From Lachnoclostridium sp. An131 (GTDB lineage: Bacteria; Bacillota; Clostridia; Lachnospirales; Lachnospiraceae): a stretch of 64,000 bases of DNA. Under the pieces are notes generated by a model. The model was not told the DNA's origin. It made no database searches and saw only the letters and a program-made list of their open reading frames with translations. This document shows positions 18,700 to 26,926 of the stretch, piece by piece. The number at the start of each line of letters is the position of its first letter. The first letter of the stretch is position 1. The position numbers and the translations under genes were made by a program. The DNA lies in assembly GCF_002160825.1 (NCBI RefSeq), contig NZ_NFLI01000010.1, positions 62,001 to 126,000 of the forward strand, in the 5' to 3' direction.

Positions 18700-18728
18700 A
18701 GTCTAACATTTTGCAAAATGACATTCAA
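18700..18728 (-). promoter_or_regulatory. ftsH: Candidate ftsH promoter with internal palindrome
   Basis: On the minus strand TTGAAT, 17 bases, TAGACT. The spacer holds the perfect 14-bp palindrome CATTTTGCAAAATG (18707-18720), a possible operator position. Confidence 0.4.
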
Positions 18729-18757
18729 TAAAGGAATTCTAAACAATTCTAAAAATT

Positions 18758-21484
18758 CTATAGGCTCTCCTGGCGGATGCTGTCAATAATATTCTCGTGC
18801 CGCATCCTGCTGCGGGCGTAAAGCATGGTCACAAAGACGACGGCAAACACACTGAATACAGCAATCACAATACTGAATACCGGAACGTAAAAGCTCGTAT
18901 CCATGCTGGATTTCACTACCTGATAGATTTCCCAGGTCACGAGCAGAGACACGGGAATCCCATAAAGCAGTGCCTTTAAGCCGTAAAGCAGGCATTCGAA
19001 GCTCAGCATCCGGTTCATTTCCTTCGGCGTCATTCCTACAGACGACAGTACCGCAAACTCTCTGCGGCGCAGCAGAAAGGCCGTAGAAACCGTATTAAAT
19101 ACATTGGCGGCTGCAATCAGGGAAATCAGCGCAATAAACCCGTACGAAAAGATATCTACCGTCAGAAGCATATTTTTTGCCACGGTGATGCTTTGCCTCT
19201 CATCATTTACAAATACGTAGCCTCCGTCCGTATTCGTCTCTTCGTCTGCCAGCTTCTGAATGCGCTCTGTCACTGCCTGATGCTCCTTCGCCTGCAGATA
19301 CAAGGTCCGTCTTGTCAGATAGGCGTCTGCGTCATCTCCGGTCATCTGCCTGAACCGGCTCTCCGGAACCACAATATTAAGCCCGGAGTCCCCTGCAAAA
19401 AGGTTCATCGGCCCTCTTTCTACAAAGAAGTCTGCAGCAGCCCGTACCTGCCGCTGATAATCCTCTTCCCGCACCTCCTGGCCGGAAGCTCCCGCTTCCT
19501 CTGCCGCTGATATAGCCTCGTTCCAGCTTTCTGTATCCGTAAGCACCAGCTCAATCTCCGCCCCCTCCTTTTCCAGGACATCAAAGCTTCTGTATCTCTG
19601 CTCACTCCAATCATACCACTTCATCTGATTATAGGCAGCGGCAGAATATGGGGCGCCCTCATTCACTGTCTGCTGTCTGACGCCCTGCTGTGCCAGCCAT
19701 TCCTCATAATCCGCATCCTTGAGCACCAAAAGGTTTACAGAAAGCACCGCACGTCCATCCTCTGACAGGAAATAGGGAGAATCCTCCGAGCCCGGAGACG
19801 AAATTCCTTCCGGCGTGTACATTCCACGCGCTTCCTCCGTCATAGCTTTCGGATCTACCAGAGCTTTCGCATAGACCCATGCCGTATCCAGCGCTGCATC
19901 GACGCCCTCCACTGCTGCAATCTCTCCGGCCAGATGCTCCGCTTCGTCTTCCAGATATACTGAGACATCATAGCCCGGCAGCTCACTTACCTCCGTCGCG
20001 GTGCTCTTAATATAAGACGAAAAGGAGCTGGCCGAGATGAAAAGCACAATACTGATAAACAGTGAGAAAATCGTCGTCCGGTACTGCTTTCTGTCCCTGG
20101 AAAAATGCTTCCCCGCAATCATCACAGGAAGACCGAAGAGACGGTAGGAAATCCTTCCCTTCCGGCCTTTTGCAAAGCTGTTTTTCCGGGGCTTCCGGAC
20201 ATCCCCCGACTGCCGGATCGCTTCTATCGGAGGAAGCTTCGCCGCACGCCTGGCCGGAATCCAGGCGGAAATCAGCACTGTTGCCAGAGCTGTCAGAACT
20301 GCGATCAGAACTGCCGGCCAGGCTATATAAAGCTGCATCACCACCGTATCGCTGGAAAGCAGATAGATGAAATAGGATCCGGTGAAATGAAGGGTCACAC
20401 CGATTCCGAGAATTCCCGCTCCGACACCGAGAGGAATCCCGACAGCGCTTAAGGCCAGCGCCTCCCAAAACACCATCCCCCGCAGCTGTTTCGGCGTAGC
20501 CCCTACAGAGGCCAGCAGGCCAAACTGCTTCGTCCGATCGCTGACGGAAATCGCAAAGGAATTGTAGACCAGAGAGATTCCTCCAACCATAATCAGCGCG
20601 ATCAGGATCGCCGCCAGACCATAGAGCAGCTGCATATACGGACGGTTCTGAGAGGTTCCCATATACCGGAGAAGCTCTGTATTGTAGGTGGTTTCGTAAC
20701 CATACATGTTTTCTTGTGTAAACCGGTAAATCTGTGAAGAATGACGTATCCGGTAAAAGCAGGTATAGGATGCATTCCCCGCCGGCTCCTCCTCCATCAC
20801 TGACATACAGTAAAAGGCAGGAGTGCTGCTGCTCTCCATGAAAGCCGGCGGCTCCATGATTCCTGTCACCGTGTATTCCCTCGTTTCCTCCGGGACAAAT
20901 TCTTCCACCACTCGGATCCTGCTGCCGTCCTCCTCCTGTGTATAAATCAGCGGATTATAGAGTCCCAGCTGCTCTCCCTCCAGAGTTCTTTTCCCCAGAT
21001 TCAGCCTCAGCGTATCGCCGGTTTCCACATCCAGAAGTCCCCAGTTCTCCACTCTGTCTGTAATCACGATCTCATGGCTGTTCTCCGGCATCCGCCCCTC
21101 CGTCAGCACGATCGGCATCATATCCGTAAAGCCCTCTGACAGCCCGGCCACATAGAGATAAGGCTTGTGATAGATGTAGATCTCCTCATCTGTAATACCT
21201 GGAATCTCCGCATAGCCCACATCCTGCCAGACTGTCAGCCCTGTCACCTCTTCATCCCCGGAAAGCTCTGCAAGCTTTTCCTCCGGAACCTGAAACGAAG
21301 CCCCGTACCAGTTTCCCAGCTCCTCGATGGCTACCCGGACCATATACTGCTGAAGGCTGGAAATAAAGGTCGTAACCGCTGTAAGCATAGCCGAAGCCAG
21401 AATAATCCCGATGACCGTCACAAGAGTACGCGTCCGGTTCTTCCTTAAGGTCTTAAAGGTCACATTGGCAAACACATTTTTCAT
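18758..21484 (-). CDS. FtsX/MacB-type ABC transporter permease
   Basis: 908-aa membrane protein with an N-terminal helix (about 18-44) and a large extracytoplasmic domain. The first FtsX three-helix module lies at about 285-415, with the cytoplasmic signature DRTKQFGLLASVGATPKQL. A short linker, another membrane helix (about 468-488) and a second extracytoplasmic domain lead to a second FtsX module at about 775-900 (RRREFAVLSSVGMTPKEM). It pairs with the ATPase at 21481, whose stop overlaps its ATG. Such pairs export or mechanically displace peptides and lipids at the envelope. With the adjacent two-component system, an antimicrobial-peptide or envelope-stress role is likely. Confidence 0.9.
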   Translation of the reverse strand: MKNVFANVTFKTLRKNRTRTLVTVIGIILASAMLTAVTTFISSLQQYMVRVAIEELGNWYGASFQVPEEKLAELSGDEEVTGLTVWQDVGYAEIPGITDEEIYIYHKPYLYVAGLSEGFTDMMPIVLTEGRMPENSHEIVITDRVENWGLLDVETGDTLRLNLGKRTLEGEQLGLYNPLIYTQEEDGSRIRVVEEFVPEETREYTVTGIMEPPAFMESSSTPAFYCMSVMEEEPAGNASYTCFYRIRHSSQIYRFTQENMYGYETTYNTELLRYMGTSQNRPYMQLLYGLAAILIALIMVGGISLVYNSFAISVSDRTKQFGLLASVGATPKQLRGMVFWEALALSAVGIPLGVGAGILGIGVTLHFTGSYFIYLLSSDTVVMQLYIAWPAVLIAVLTALATVLISAWIPARRAAKLPPIEAIRQSGDVRKPRKNSFAKGRKGRISYRLFGLPVMIAGKHFSRDRKQYRTTIFSLFISIVLFISASSFSSYIKSTATEVSELPGYDVSVYLEDEAEHLAGEIAAVEGVDAALDTAWVYAKALVDPKAMTEEARGMYTPEGISSPGSEDSPYFLSEDGRAVLSVNLLVLKDADYEEWLAQQGVRQQTVNEGAPYSAAAYNQMKWYDWSEQRYRSFDVLEKEGAEIELVLTDTESWNEAISAAEEAGASGQEVREEDYQRQVRAAADFFVERGPMNLFAGDSGLNIVVPESRFRQMTGDDADAYLTRRTLYLQAKEHQAVTERIQKLADEETNTDGGYVFVNDERQSITVAKNMLLTVDIFSYGFIALISLIAAANVFNTVSTAFLLRRREFAVLSSVGMTPKEMNRMLSFECLLYGLKALLYGIPVSLLVTWEIYQVVKSSMDTSFYVPVFSIVIAVFSVFAVVFVTMLYARSRMRHENIIDSIRQESL

Positions 21485-22164
21485 CGGCGGATCACCTCGT
21501 CTCTGGCGATTCTCCCGTCCTCCATGGACATAATCCGGTCTGCCTGCAGCGCCAGATTCTCATCATGGGTAATCATAATCAGCGTCTGTCCAAATTTCCG
21601 GTTTGACAGCTTTAACAGCTCCATGATTTCCTGGCTGTTTTTGGAATCCAGATTTCCCGTAGGCTCATCCGCCAGCACAATAGCAGGCGCGTTCATCAGC
21701 GCTCTTCCGATAGAGACGCGCTGCTGCTGGCCTCCGGAAAGCTGGTTCGGAAGGTGCTTTCTCCGATCCGCGAGATTCAGAAACGCAAGCAGCTCCTCAA
21801 GCCGCTCTTTATTGACCGGCCTGCCATCCATCAGCACCGGAAGCGTGATATTCTCTTCCACGTCAAGAACCGGGATCAGATTATAAAACTGATAGATCAG
21901 GCCTACCTCCCGGCGCCGGAAGATCGCCAGCTGCTCCGCATCCTGGCTGTAGATATCCTTTCCGTCCAGATACACCTTTCCGGATGTGGGCCGGTCCACG
22001 CCGCCTAAGATATGGAGAAGCGTCGATTTACCCGAACCGGAAGGCCCGATGATCGCCACAAACTCTCCCTGCTGAATATAAAAAGATACGTCGTCCAAAG
22101 CCCGAACCTCATTATCGCCCGAACCATAAATCTTGGACAGATGCTCTGCCTTCAATACATCCAT
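21481..22164 (-). CDS. ABC transporter ATPase (LolD/MacB/BceA-like)
   Basis: 227-aa ATPase. Walker A is GPSGSGKST, the Q-loop segment YQFYNLIPVLDVEENI, signature LSGGQQQRV, Walker B IVLADEPTGNLD, and the H-loop ITHDENLA. This subgroup partners FtsX-type permeases, and the permease gene follows with a 4-base overlap. Upstream lie an extended -10 promoter (22217) and a BceR-like inverted repeat (22256-22269), so transcription is probably induced by the response regulator encoded at 23349. Confidence 0.92.
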   Translation of the reverse strand: MDVLKAEHLSKIYGSGDNEVRALDDVSFYIQQGEFVAIIGPSGSGKSTLLHILGGVDRPTSGKVYLDGKDIYSQDAEQLAIFRRREVGLIYQFYNLIPVLDVEENITLPVLMDGRPVNKERLEELLAFLNLADRRKHLPNQLSGGQQQRVSIGRALMNAPAIVLADEPTGNLDSKNSQEIMELLKLSNRKFGQTLIMITHDENLALQADRIMSMEDGRIARDEVIRR

Positions 22165-22216
22165 ACTGCTCCTCTCCGCCCGGCGCTCTGCCGGACTCTC
22201 CCGCTTTGTTTTTTTC

Positions 22217-22222
22217 AGTATA
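22217..22222 (-). promoter_or_regulatory. Extended -10 promoter of the ABC exporter operon
   Basis: TATACT on the minus strand, preceded by TGG (extended -10). No clear -35 hexamer is visible, as expected for an activator-dependent promoter. Confidence 0.45.
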
Positions 22223-22255
22223 CCAGGAGCAGGTGACGCTGCCGTGACTGAAAAA

Positions 22256-22269
22256 TAACAAAATTGTCA
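22256..22269. promoter_or_regulatory. BceR-type operator candidate
   Basis: On the minus strand TGACA-ATTT-TGTTA fits the TnACA-N4-TGTnA inverted repeat bound by regulators of Bce-type peptide-sensing modules. It is centred about 52 bases upstream of the expected start of transcription of the exporter operon. Confidence 0.45.
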
Positions 22270-22323
22270 CTTTTCCTTTTGTCTGTGCCGGAAAGCTTCA
22301 GGGGGGAGGAAGACACACTGACG

Positions 22324-23337
22324 CTATATGATTCCCTTATAAAACCGCAGGATAAATCTCGCCCCGCCCTCTGTTCTGTTTTCCGCTTTTACCGTTCCAT
22401 TCTGGGCATTTATAATCATGCGGGCCAGAGCCAGGCCGATTCCCACGCCGGAGCCAAAGGGCTGCTTTCCCCTGTAAAACCGTTCGAACAGATGGGGCAG
22501 ATCCTCCGGGCTGATCCCAGGCCCGTCGTCTTCTACGATAAATTCAGTATAAAGGCTGTTTTCCAGCGCCCGGATCCTAAGCACCCCTCCTTCTCCTGCA
22601 TGCTCCAGACAGTTTTTTATAATATTGCCCAGGGCCTCTGTGCTCCATTCCGGATCGCCTGAGAAACCGGCGTTTTCCTGTATCTGAAGCTCCGCTCTCT
22701 GTCCCCGTATTTCCATGGGAATACAAAAAGGCTCCAGAGCCGTACGGACAAGCTGTGCCGCATCCACCCGTTCTTTTCCAAAGGAAGCCGTCCCCGCGTC
22801 AATACGGGCGATTTTCAGCAGAACCTCCACCAGCCAGGAAATCCGCTGCTGAAGCTGCCCCGCCTCATAGACCAGGCGGCGCCTTTCTTCTTCCCCCGCC
22901 TCCCCAGGCAGTCTGGCAAGCAGCAGATTCAGCGAGGTCAGCGGGGTACGGAGCTGGTGCGAGATATCCGCCAGAGAATCGCTTAAATACACTTTTTCCT
23001 TCTGAAGCCGGTCAGACTGATCCTGAAGCCGGGAAATCAGCTTCTGCAGCTCGTTCGCCAGAATCGCCAGCTCTCCTTCCTGATATTGGGACAAATCGAG
23101 GGACCGTTCCCCGTGAAGCAGCCTGTCTGCGTCCGCCGCCAGATGTTCCAGCCTCCGGTAACGCCTGACCGTAAAGAAAAGCCAGAAAAGGATGACAAGC
23201 AGCCCCAGCGCTCCAAGAAAGACCGCGCATCCTGTCTGACCCGGAAAACAGAAAAGGGCCGCCAGAACCGCTGACACCCAAAAAAGCAGAGAAACCAAAA
23301 GCTGACGCCAAAGCTCTGAATTTCGCAGATAACGCAT
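22324..23337 (-). CDS. Sensor histidine kinase of the exporter module
   Basis: 337-aa kinase with two adjacent membrane helices (about 12-31 and 36-55) and almost no extracytoplasmic loop, as in intramembrane-sensing kinases that read flux through an associated ABC transporter. A HAMP-like segment precedes the H-box ADISHQLRTPLTSL. The ATPase domain shows the N-box (NIIKNCLEHAG), VEDDGPGISP, LFERFYRG and GIGLALARMI. It is 11 bases downstream of the response regulator gene and is followed by the exporter operon. Confidence 0.93.
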   Translation of the reverse strand: MRYLRNSELWRQLLVSLLFWVSAVLAALFCFPGQTGCAVFLGALGLLVILFWLFFTVRRYRRLEHLAADADRLLHGERSLDLSQYQEGELAILANELQKLISRLQDQSDRLQKEKVYLSDSLADISHQLRTPLTSLNLLLARLPGEAGEEERRRLVYEAGQLQQRISWLVEVLLKIARIDAGTASFGKERVDAAQLVRTALEPFCIPMEIRGQRAELQIQENAGFSGDPEWSTEALGNIIKNCLEHAGEGGVLRIRALENSLYTEFIVEDDGPGISPEDLPHLFERFYRGKQPFGSGVGIGLALARMIINAQNGTVKAENRTEGGARFILRFYKGII

Positions 23338-23348
23338 ACGTTTCCTCC

Positions 23349-24020
23349 CTATTCTCCCAGCTTGTATCCAAGGCCGCGCACTGTGCGGATAATGATGGGA
23401 TTCTGCGGATCGGCCTCTATCTTCTCGCGGAGCCGTTTGATATAGACCGTCAGCGTATTATCATTCACAAATTCTCCTGCCGCATCCCAGATTTCCTCCA
23501 GAAGTCTTCCTCTGGACAGCACCATGCCCCTGTGGTTCAAAAAGAACAGGAGCAGACGGTACTCCAGCGCCGTCAAAAGGCAGTCCTGCCCATCCCTGGT
23601 GACCACAGCCCTTACCGTGTCCACTCTCAGCCCCTCTATCTCCACTACTGCCTGGCTTTTCCCGCAGCGCCGCAGGACGCTTCGTATCCGGGAAATCAGC
23701 TCCCGGGGCCGGAACGGCTTGCTCACATAATCCTCGGCCCCCAGCTCCAGACCCGTGACGACGCTGAATTCATCTCCGGAAGCCGTCAGGAATATCACAG
23801 GAAGATCTGAGACCGCCTTCACCGCCGAGCAGACAGAAAACCCGTTGCCGTTTTTCAGTGACACGTCCAGAAGCAGCAGATCAAAGCTTTCCTCTTCCAC
23901 CGCCTCAAGGGCTTCTCTCTGTCCTTCCTCCGCCCGGACCTGAAACCCTTCTGCCCGGAGCACGGCGCTTAAGTTCTCTATAATGTCTTTATCGTCTTCT
24001 ACCAGCAATATTTTTGCCAT
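23349..24020 (-). CDS. OmpR-family response regulator of the exporter module
   Basis: 223-aa regulator. Its receiver shows LLVEDDKD, the phospho-acceptor Asp in LLLLDVSL and the Lys in DYVSKPF. The winged-helix output domain ends VYIKRLREKI and RTVRGLGYKLGE. The start at 24020 (MAKILLVEDD) matches the family and has GGGAGAAG upstream; an ATG 43 codons earlier would add an unrelated extension. The likely target is the BceR-like site at 22256. Confidence 0.94.
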   Translation of the reverse strand: MAKILLVEDDKDIIENLSAVLRAEGFQVRAEEGQREALEAVEEESFDLLLLDVSLKNGNGFSVCSAVKAVSDLPVIFLTASGDEFSVVTGLELGAEDYVSKPFRPRELISRIRSVLRRCGKSQAVVEIEGLRVDTVRAVVTRDGQDCLLTALEYRLLLFFLNHRGMVLSRGRLLEEIWDAAGEFVNDNTLTVYIKRLREKIEADPQNPIIIRTVRGLGYKLGE

Positions 24021-24197
24021 ATCTTCTTCTCCCGCTTTTGTCTCTCCACCGGCAGGAGGCTCCCTGCCTGCTGAAATGTTTCCTCTTTTTCTACGATAGC
24101 ATAAGCCCGTCCGGCCTGCAATGAATATTTCCTGTTTCCATTTCTCCAAATAATTCTGTAAAATATTTCAAATCTTATAGAATGTTCAGGAATATTC

Positions 24198-24206
24198 TGG
24201 TATAAT
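24198..24206 (+). promoter_or_regulatory. Extended -10 promoter of the coiled-coil protein gene
   Basis: TGGTATAAT, a perfect TATAAT with TGn, about 67 bases before the 24273 start codon; the -35 region is weak. Confidence 0.5.
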
Positions 24207-24272
24207 CAGTATGAATTATCCTGAGCAGCAGTTATCTGCTCAGAATCATCTTACAAAAGAGGAGGAATTAGT

Positions 24273-24920
24273 ATGAAATGGTACCAGAAAACAGGATGGA
24301 TTATTCTTCTCCTTCTTGTCTTTTTCCCTGCAGGCTGCTATCTGATGTGGAAGTACAAGCCTCAGTGGCATAAGTGGGTCAAATGGCCTGTTACTGTCGT
24401 TATGGGGATCTGGTTTCTGGCGATCGCAGTCTCATCTCTGCTGCCCTCCCAGGTTCCCGGCTCCCAGGCGCTTTCCGAGGCTCCTGACGCCGCTGAAGCT
24501 GCTTCTGCGGAAATAGATTCACAGATACAGGCAGCTGTCGATGAAGCGCTCGCAGAGACGCAGGCTCTTCTGGAGCAAAAGGAAGCAGAATTAAACGACA
24601 CAAAAGCAGCCCTGGAGGAGACACAGCAGCAGCTTGCCCAGGTACAAGATGAGCTGGAACAGACGCAGGATGAGCTTGAGGAAGCCCAGAATTCCAAAAA
24701 AGAAGCTTCCTCCACTACGGCCTCTGCTGATTCTATAAACGATGGCTCTTCTTCCGCCTCTTCCTCTGCAGATTCCGGAGTGACAAACTCTCAGACCGTG
24801 CTGGTCACCAGAACAGGCAGCAAATATCACACTCATAAATGCGGAAACGGCACTTATTATGAGGCAACCCTTGACGAGGCTCTGGCCAGAGGACTTACCC
24901 CCTGCGATAAATGCTATTGA
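24273..24920 (+). CDS. Membrane protein with coiled coil and C-terminal Cys-rich motif
   Basis: 215 aa. Two hydrophobic segments (about 8-27 and 38-58) sit in a basic, Trp-rich N-terminal module common in small Firmicute membrane proteins. Residues about 75-147 are a long Glu/Gln/Ala coiled coil. A Ser/Ala/Thr linker leads to the C-terminal motif TGSKYHTHKCGNGT, ending TPCDKCY. That pattern (YH-x2-x-C ... PC-x2-C) is seen at the C-termini of various exported or envelope proteins and may bind a metal. It is alone on the plus strand, between the divergent regulator gene and a bidirectional terminator. The function is unknown. Confidence 0.8.
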   Translation: MKWYQKTGWIILLLLVFFPAGCYLMWKYKPQWHKWVKWPVTVVMGIWFLAIAVSSLLPSQVPGSQALSEAPDAAEAASAEIDSQIQAAVDEALAETQALLEQKEAELNDTKAALEETQQQLAQVQDELEQTQDELEEAQNSKKEASSTTASADSINDGSSSASSSADSGVTNSQTVLVTRTGSKYHTHKCGNGTYYEATLDEALARGLTPCDKCY

Positions 24921-24980
24921 CCGGGACTGCTCCGGGCTGGCCGGACAATCCTGGCGCCATAACCGCTGTAATCTAAAACC

Positions 24981-25013
24981 GGGGCGTTCTGAATCTGATT
25001 TTCAGAACGCCCC
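24981..25013. terminator. Bidirectional terminator
   Basis: A 13-bp perfect stem, GGGGCGTTCTGAA with its complement, has a 7-base loop and lies between convergent genes. Confidence 0.8.
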
Positions 25014-25036
25014 GAATCTTAAAACATTGATTTCTA

Positions 25037-25510
25037 TTATTTTTTCTCACGCCGCTTTCCAGTCATGGATTCCACCGTCAGCTTTAACACACGAGTCTGA
25101 GCCACCACAGCTTCATTGTAATGAAAGCCGGCAGGAACCGGATAATGCTCCATCAGAATATCAAGAGCCTCTCTCTTTCCTTCCTCAGGCACATCCTCCA
25201 GGACACCGTACCCAATCACGCTTTCATAGCACATGGTGCAATTGCCCTTTTCCATATCCGTAAAAAGCATGTGGCCGCAGTCCATCTCAAAACAGACCTT
25301 ATTATTTTTTGAAAGCAGCTCATACTTCATACCCGTCTGCGCTCCGTGGAAATACAGCGTCACCTGCTGTCCCTCCACCGCCATGCCAAAATTGAGCGGA
25401 ATCACATAGGGATATTCGTCCCCCTGCATGGCAATCCGGCAGACGTCACATTTTTTCATGACTTCAAGAATTTCATCAAAATCCCGAATCTCTCTGTCAC
25501 TTCTTCTCAT
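25037..25510 (-). CDS. NimA-like pyridoxamine 5'-phosphate oxidase-fold flavoprotein
   Basis: 157-aa split-barrel FMN-binding protein. The N-terminus MRRSDREIRDFDEILEVMKK, then CDVCRIAMQGDEYPYVIPLNFG and the central GMKYELLSKNNKVCFEMD, match the family that includes nitroimidazole reductases and uncharacterised flavoproteins. It probably binds FMN as a dimer; the substrate is unknown. Its ATG overlaps the stop of the 46-aa OadG-like gene (ATGA), so it is translationally linked to the decarboxylase genes. Confidence 0.85.
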   Translation of the reverse strand: MRRSDREIRDFDEILEVMKKCDVCRIAMQGDEYPYVIPLNFGMAVEGQQVTLYFHGAQTGMKYELLSKNNKVCFEMDCGHMLFTDMEKGNCTMCYESVIGYGVLEDVPEEGKREALDILMEHYPVPAGFHYNEAVVAQTRVLKLTVESMTGKRREKK

Positions 25511-25647
25511 GCCTGCTCATCATCCTTTTTCTTTGGGCCGGATATCTTTCCCATGAGCATTACAAGGAGTGTCAGAATGCCGATTACCACGAAAATTCCG
25601 ACCATTCCCTTTACCATAATTTCCAGTGCAATGATAAAATCACCCAT
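25507..25647 (-). CDS. OadG-like small membrane subunit, 46 aa
   Basis: A short gene with one membrane helix (about 8-32), starting MGDFIIALEIMVKGMVGIF and ending in a charged tail with KKKDDEQA. Position, size and helix pattern match gamma subunits of Na+-translocating decarboxylases, which help assemble the alpha and beta subunits. AGGAGGT lies 11 bases before the ATG. It directly follows the beta-subunit gene (15-base gap) and overlaps the next gene by 4 bases. Confidence 0.75.
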   Translation of the reverse strand: MGDFIIALEIMVKGMVGIFVVIGILTLLVMLMGKISGPKKKDDEQA

Positions 25648-25662
25648 CTTAATACGCACCTC

Positions 25663-26799
25663 CTACAGATAAGCAGCCACAAGGCTGATGACAAGACCTC
25701 CGGCGATAACGGAAGCAATCTGACCTGATACGTTTGCTCCGATGGCGTGCATCAGAATCACGTTTGACGGATCCTCTTCCATCGCCATCTTCTGAACTAC
25801 ACGGGCAGACATCGGGAACGCGGAAATTCCGGCAGCTCCAATCATCGGATTGATCTTCTTCTTACGGAACAGGTTCAGGAACTTCGCAAGAAGCACTCCG
25901 CCGATACTGTCGAAAATGAAGGCAACCAGACCAAGCACCATGATCAGAAGCGTGTCAAAGTTTACGAAGGCTTCCGCGCGCATACTGAAGGAAATCGTGA
26001 TTCCCAGAAGCAGGGTAATCAGATTTGCCAGCACATTCTGAGCCGTATCAGACAGGTTTCCAAGCACACCGCACTCGCGCAGCAGGTTTCCGAACATCAG
26101 GAAGCCTACCAGGGCAACAGACTGCGGAGACACCAGACCTACCAGGAAGGTAACAAGGATCGGGAACGCAATCTTCATCTTCTGAGAAACTGTTCCCGGC
26201 GTATAGTCCATATGGATCCTGCGTTCCTTCTTTGTGGTCACCAGACGGATAGCAACAGGCTGCACAATCGGCACCAGCGCCATATACGAATACGCTGCCA
26301 CCGCAATCGGCCCCACATAGTTGGAATGCAGGACCTGAGACACCAGAATCGAGGTCGGGCCATCTGCAGCTCCGATAATACCAATAGACGCAGCATCCTT
26401 CAGGTCAAAGCCCATCAGCACTGCCACACAGATCGCGAAGAAAATACCAAACTGCGCACCTGCACCGAACAGGAACATAGACGGCATAGACAGAAGCGGG
26501 CCAAAGTCAATCATCGCTCCGATACCGATAAACAGCAGGATTGGCAGCGCCTCAGACGCATCAATACCCACGTTAAACAACCATTCAATAATACCATTCA
26601 CAACACCAATGCCTTCCATCTCCTGATTAATCACACCGGACAAAGGCAGATTTACCAGGATTGCTCCAAAGCCCATTGGAAGCAGAAGCGCAGGCTCATA
26701 GTCCTTTTTGATAGCAAGATAGATCAGCAGGATTCCCACCGCATACATCACAACCTGCTGCCAGGTGATGGACATAAGCCCCTCCCATAGAAATTCCAT
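25663..26799 (-). CDS. Na+-translocating decarboxylase beta subunit
   Basis: 378-aa membrane protein of the OadB/MmdB/GcdB family with about eleven hydrophobic segments. Signatures include the SIGIIGAADGPTSILVS region, with an Asp that coordinates Na+, and the late GAAGISAFPMSARVVQ and HAIGANVSGQIASVIAGG. The beta subunit couples biotin decarboxylation to Na+ export, using oxaloacetate, methylmalonyl-CoA or glutaconyl-CoA depending on the alpha subunit. No alpha or biotin-carrier gene is nearby, so the enzyme must draw on distant genes. AGGAGGAAAGG precedes the ATG. The promoter is at 26876-26904. Confidence 0.92.
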   Translation of the reverse strand: MEFLWEGLMSITWQQVVMYAVGILLIYLAIKKDYEPALLLPMGFGAILVNLPLSGVINQEMEGIGVVNGIIEWLFNVGIDASEALPILLFIGIGAMIDFGPLLSMPSMFLFGAGAQFGIFFAICVAVLMGFDLKDAASIGIIGAADGPTSILVSQVLHSNYVGPIAVAAYSYMALVPIVQPVAIRLVTTKKERRIHMDYTPGTVSQKMKIAFPILVTFLVGLVSPQSVALVGFLMFGNLLRECGVLGNLSDTAQNVLANLITLLLGITISFSMRAEAFVNFDTLLIMVLGLVAFIFDSIGGVLLAKFLNLFRKKKINPMIGAAGISAFPMSARVVQKMAMEEDPSNVILMHAIGANVSGQIASVIAGGLVISLVAAYL

Positions 26800-26875
26800 T
26801 TCCTTTCCTCCTTATCGTTTACACAAAGCGAGACTTCTGACAGCTTCGCCAAAAGTCTCTCTTTTTCTACCGAAA

Positions 26876-26904
26876 ATGATAGCATATTTACTCTGCCCTG
26901 TCAA
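26876..26904 (-). promoter_or_regulatory. Promoter of the decarboxylase beta/gamma operon
   Basis: TTGACA, 17-base spacer, TATCAT with TGC just before it, on the minus strand; close to the sigma-A consensus. Confidence 0.75.
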
Positions 26905-26926
26905 TTCATTTACAAATTTCCCGCCT

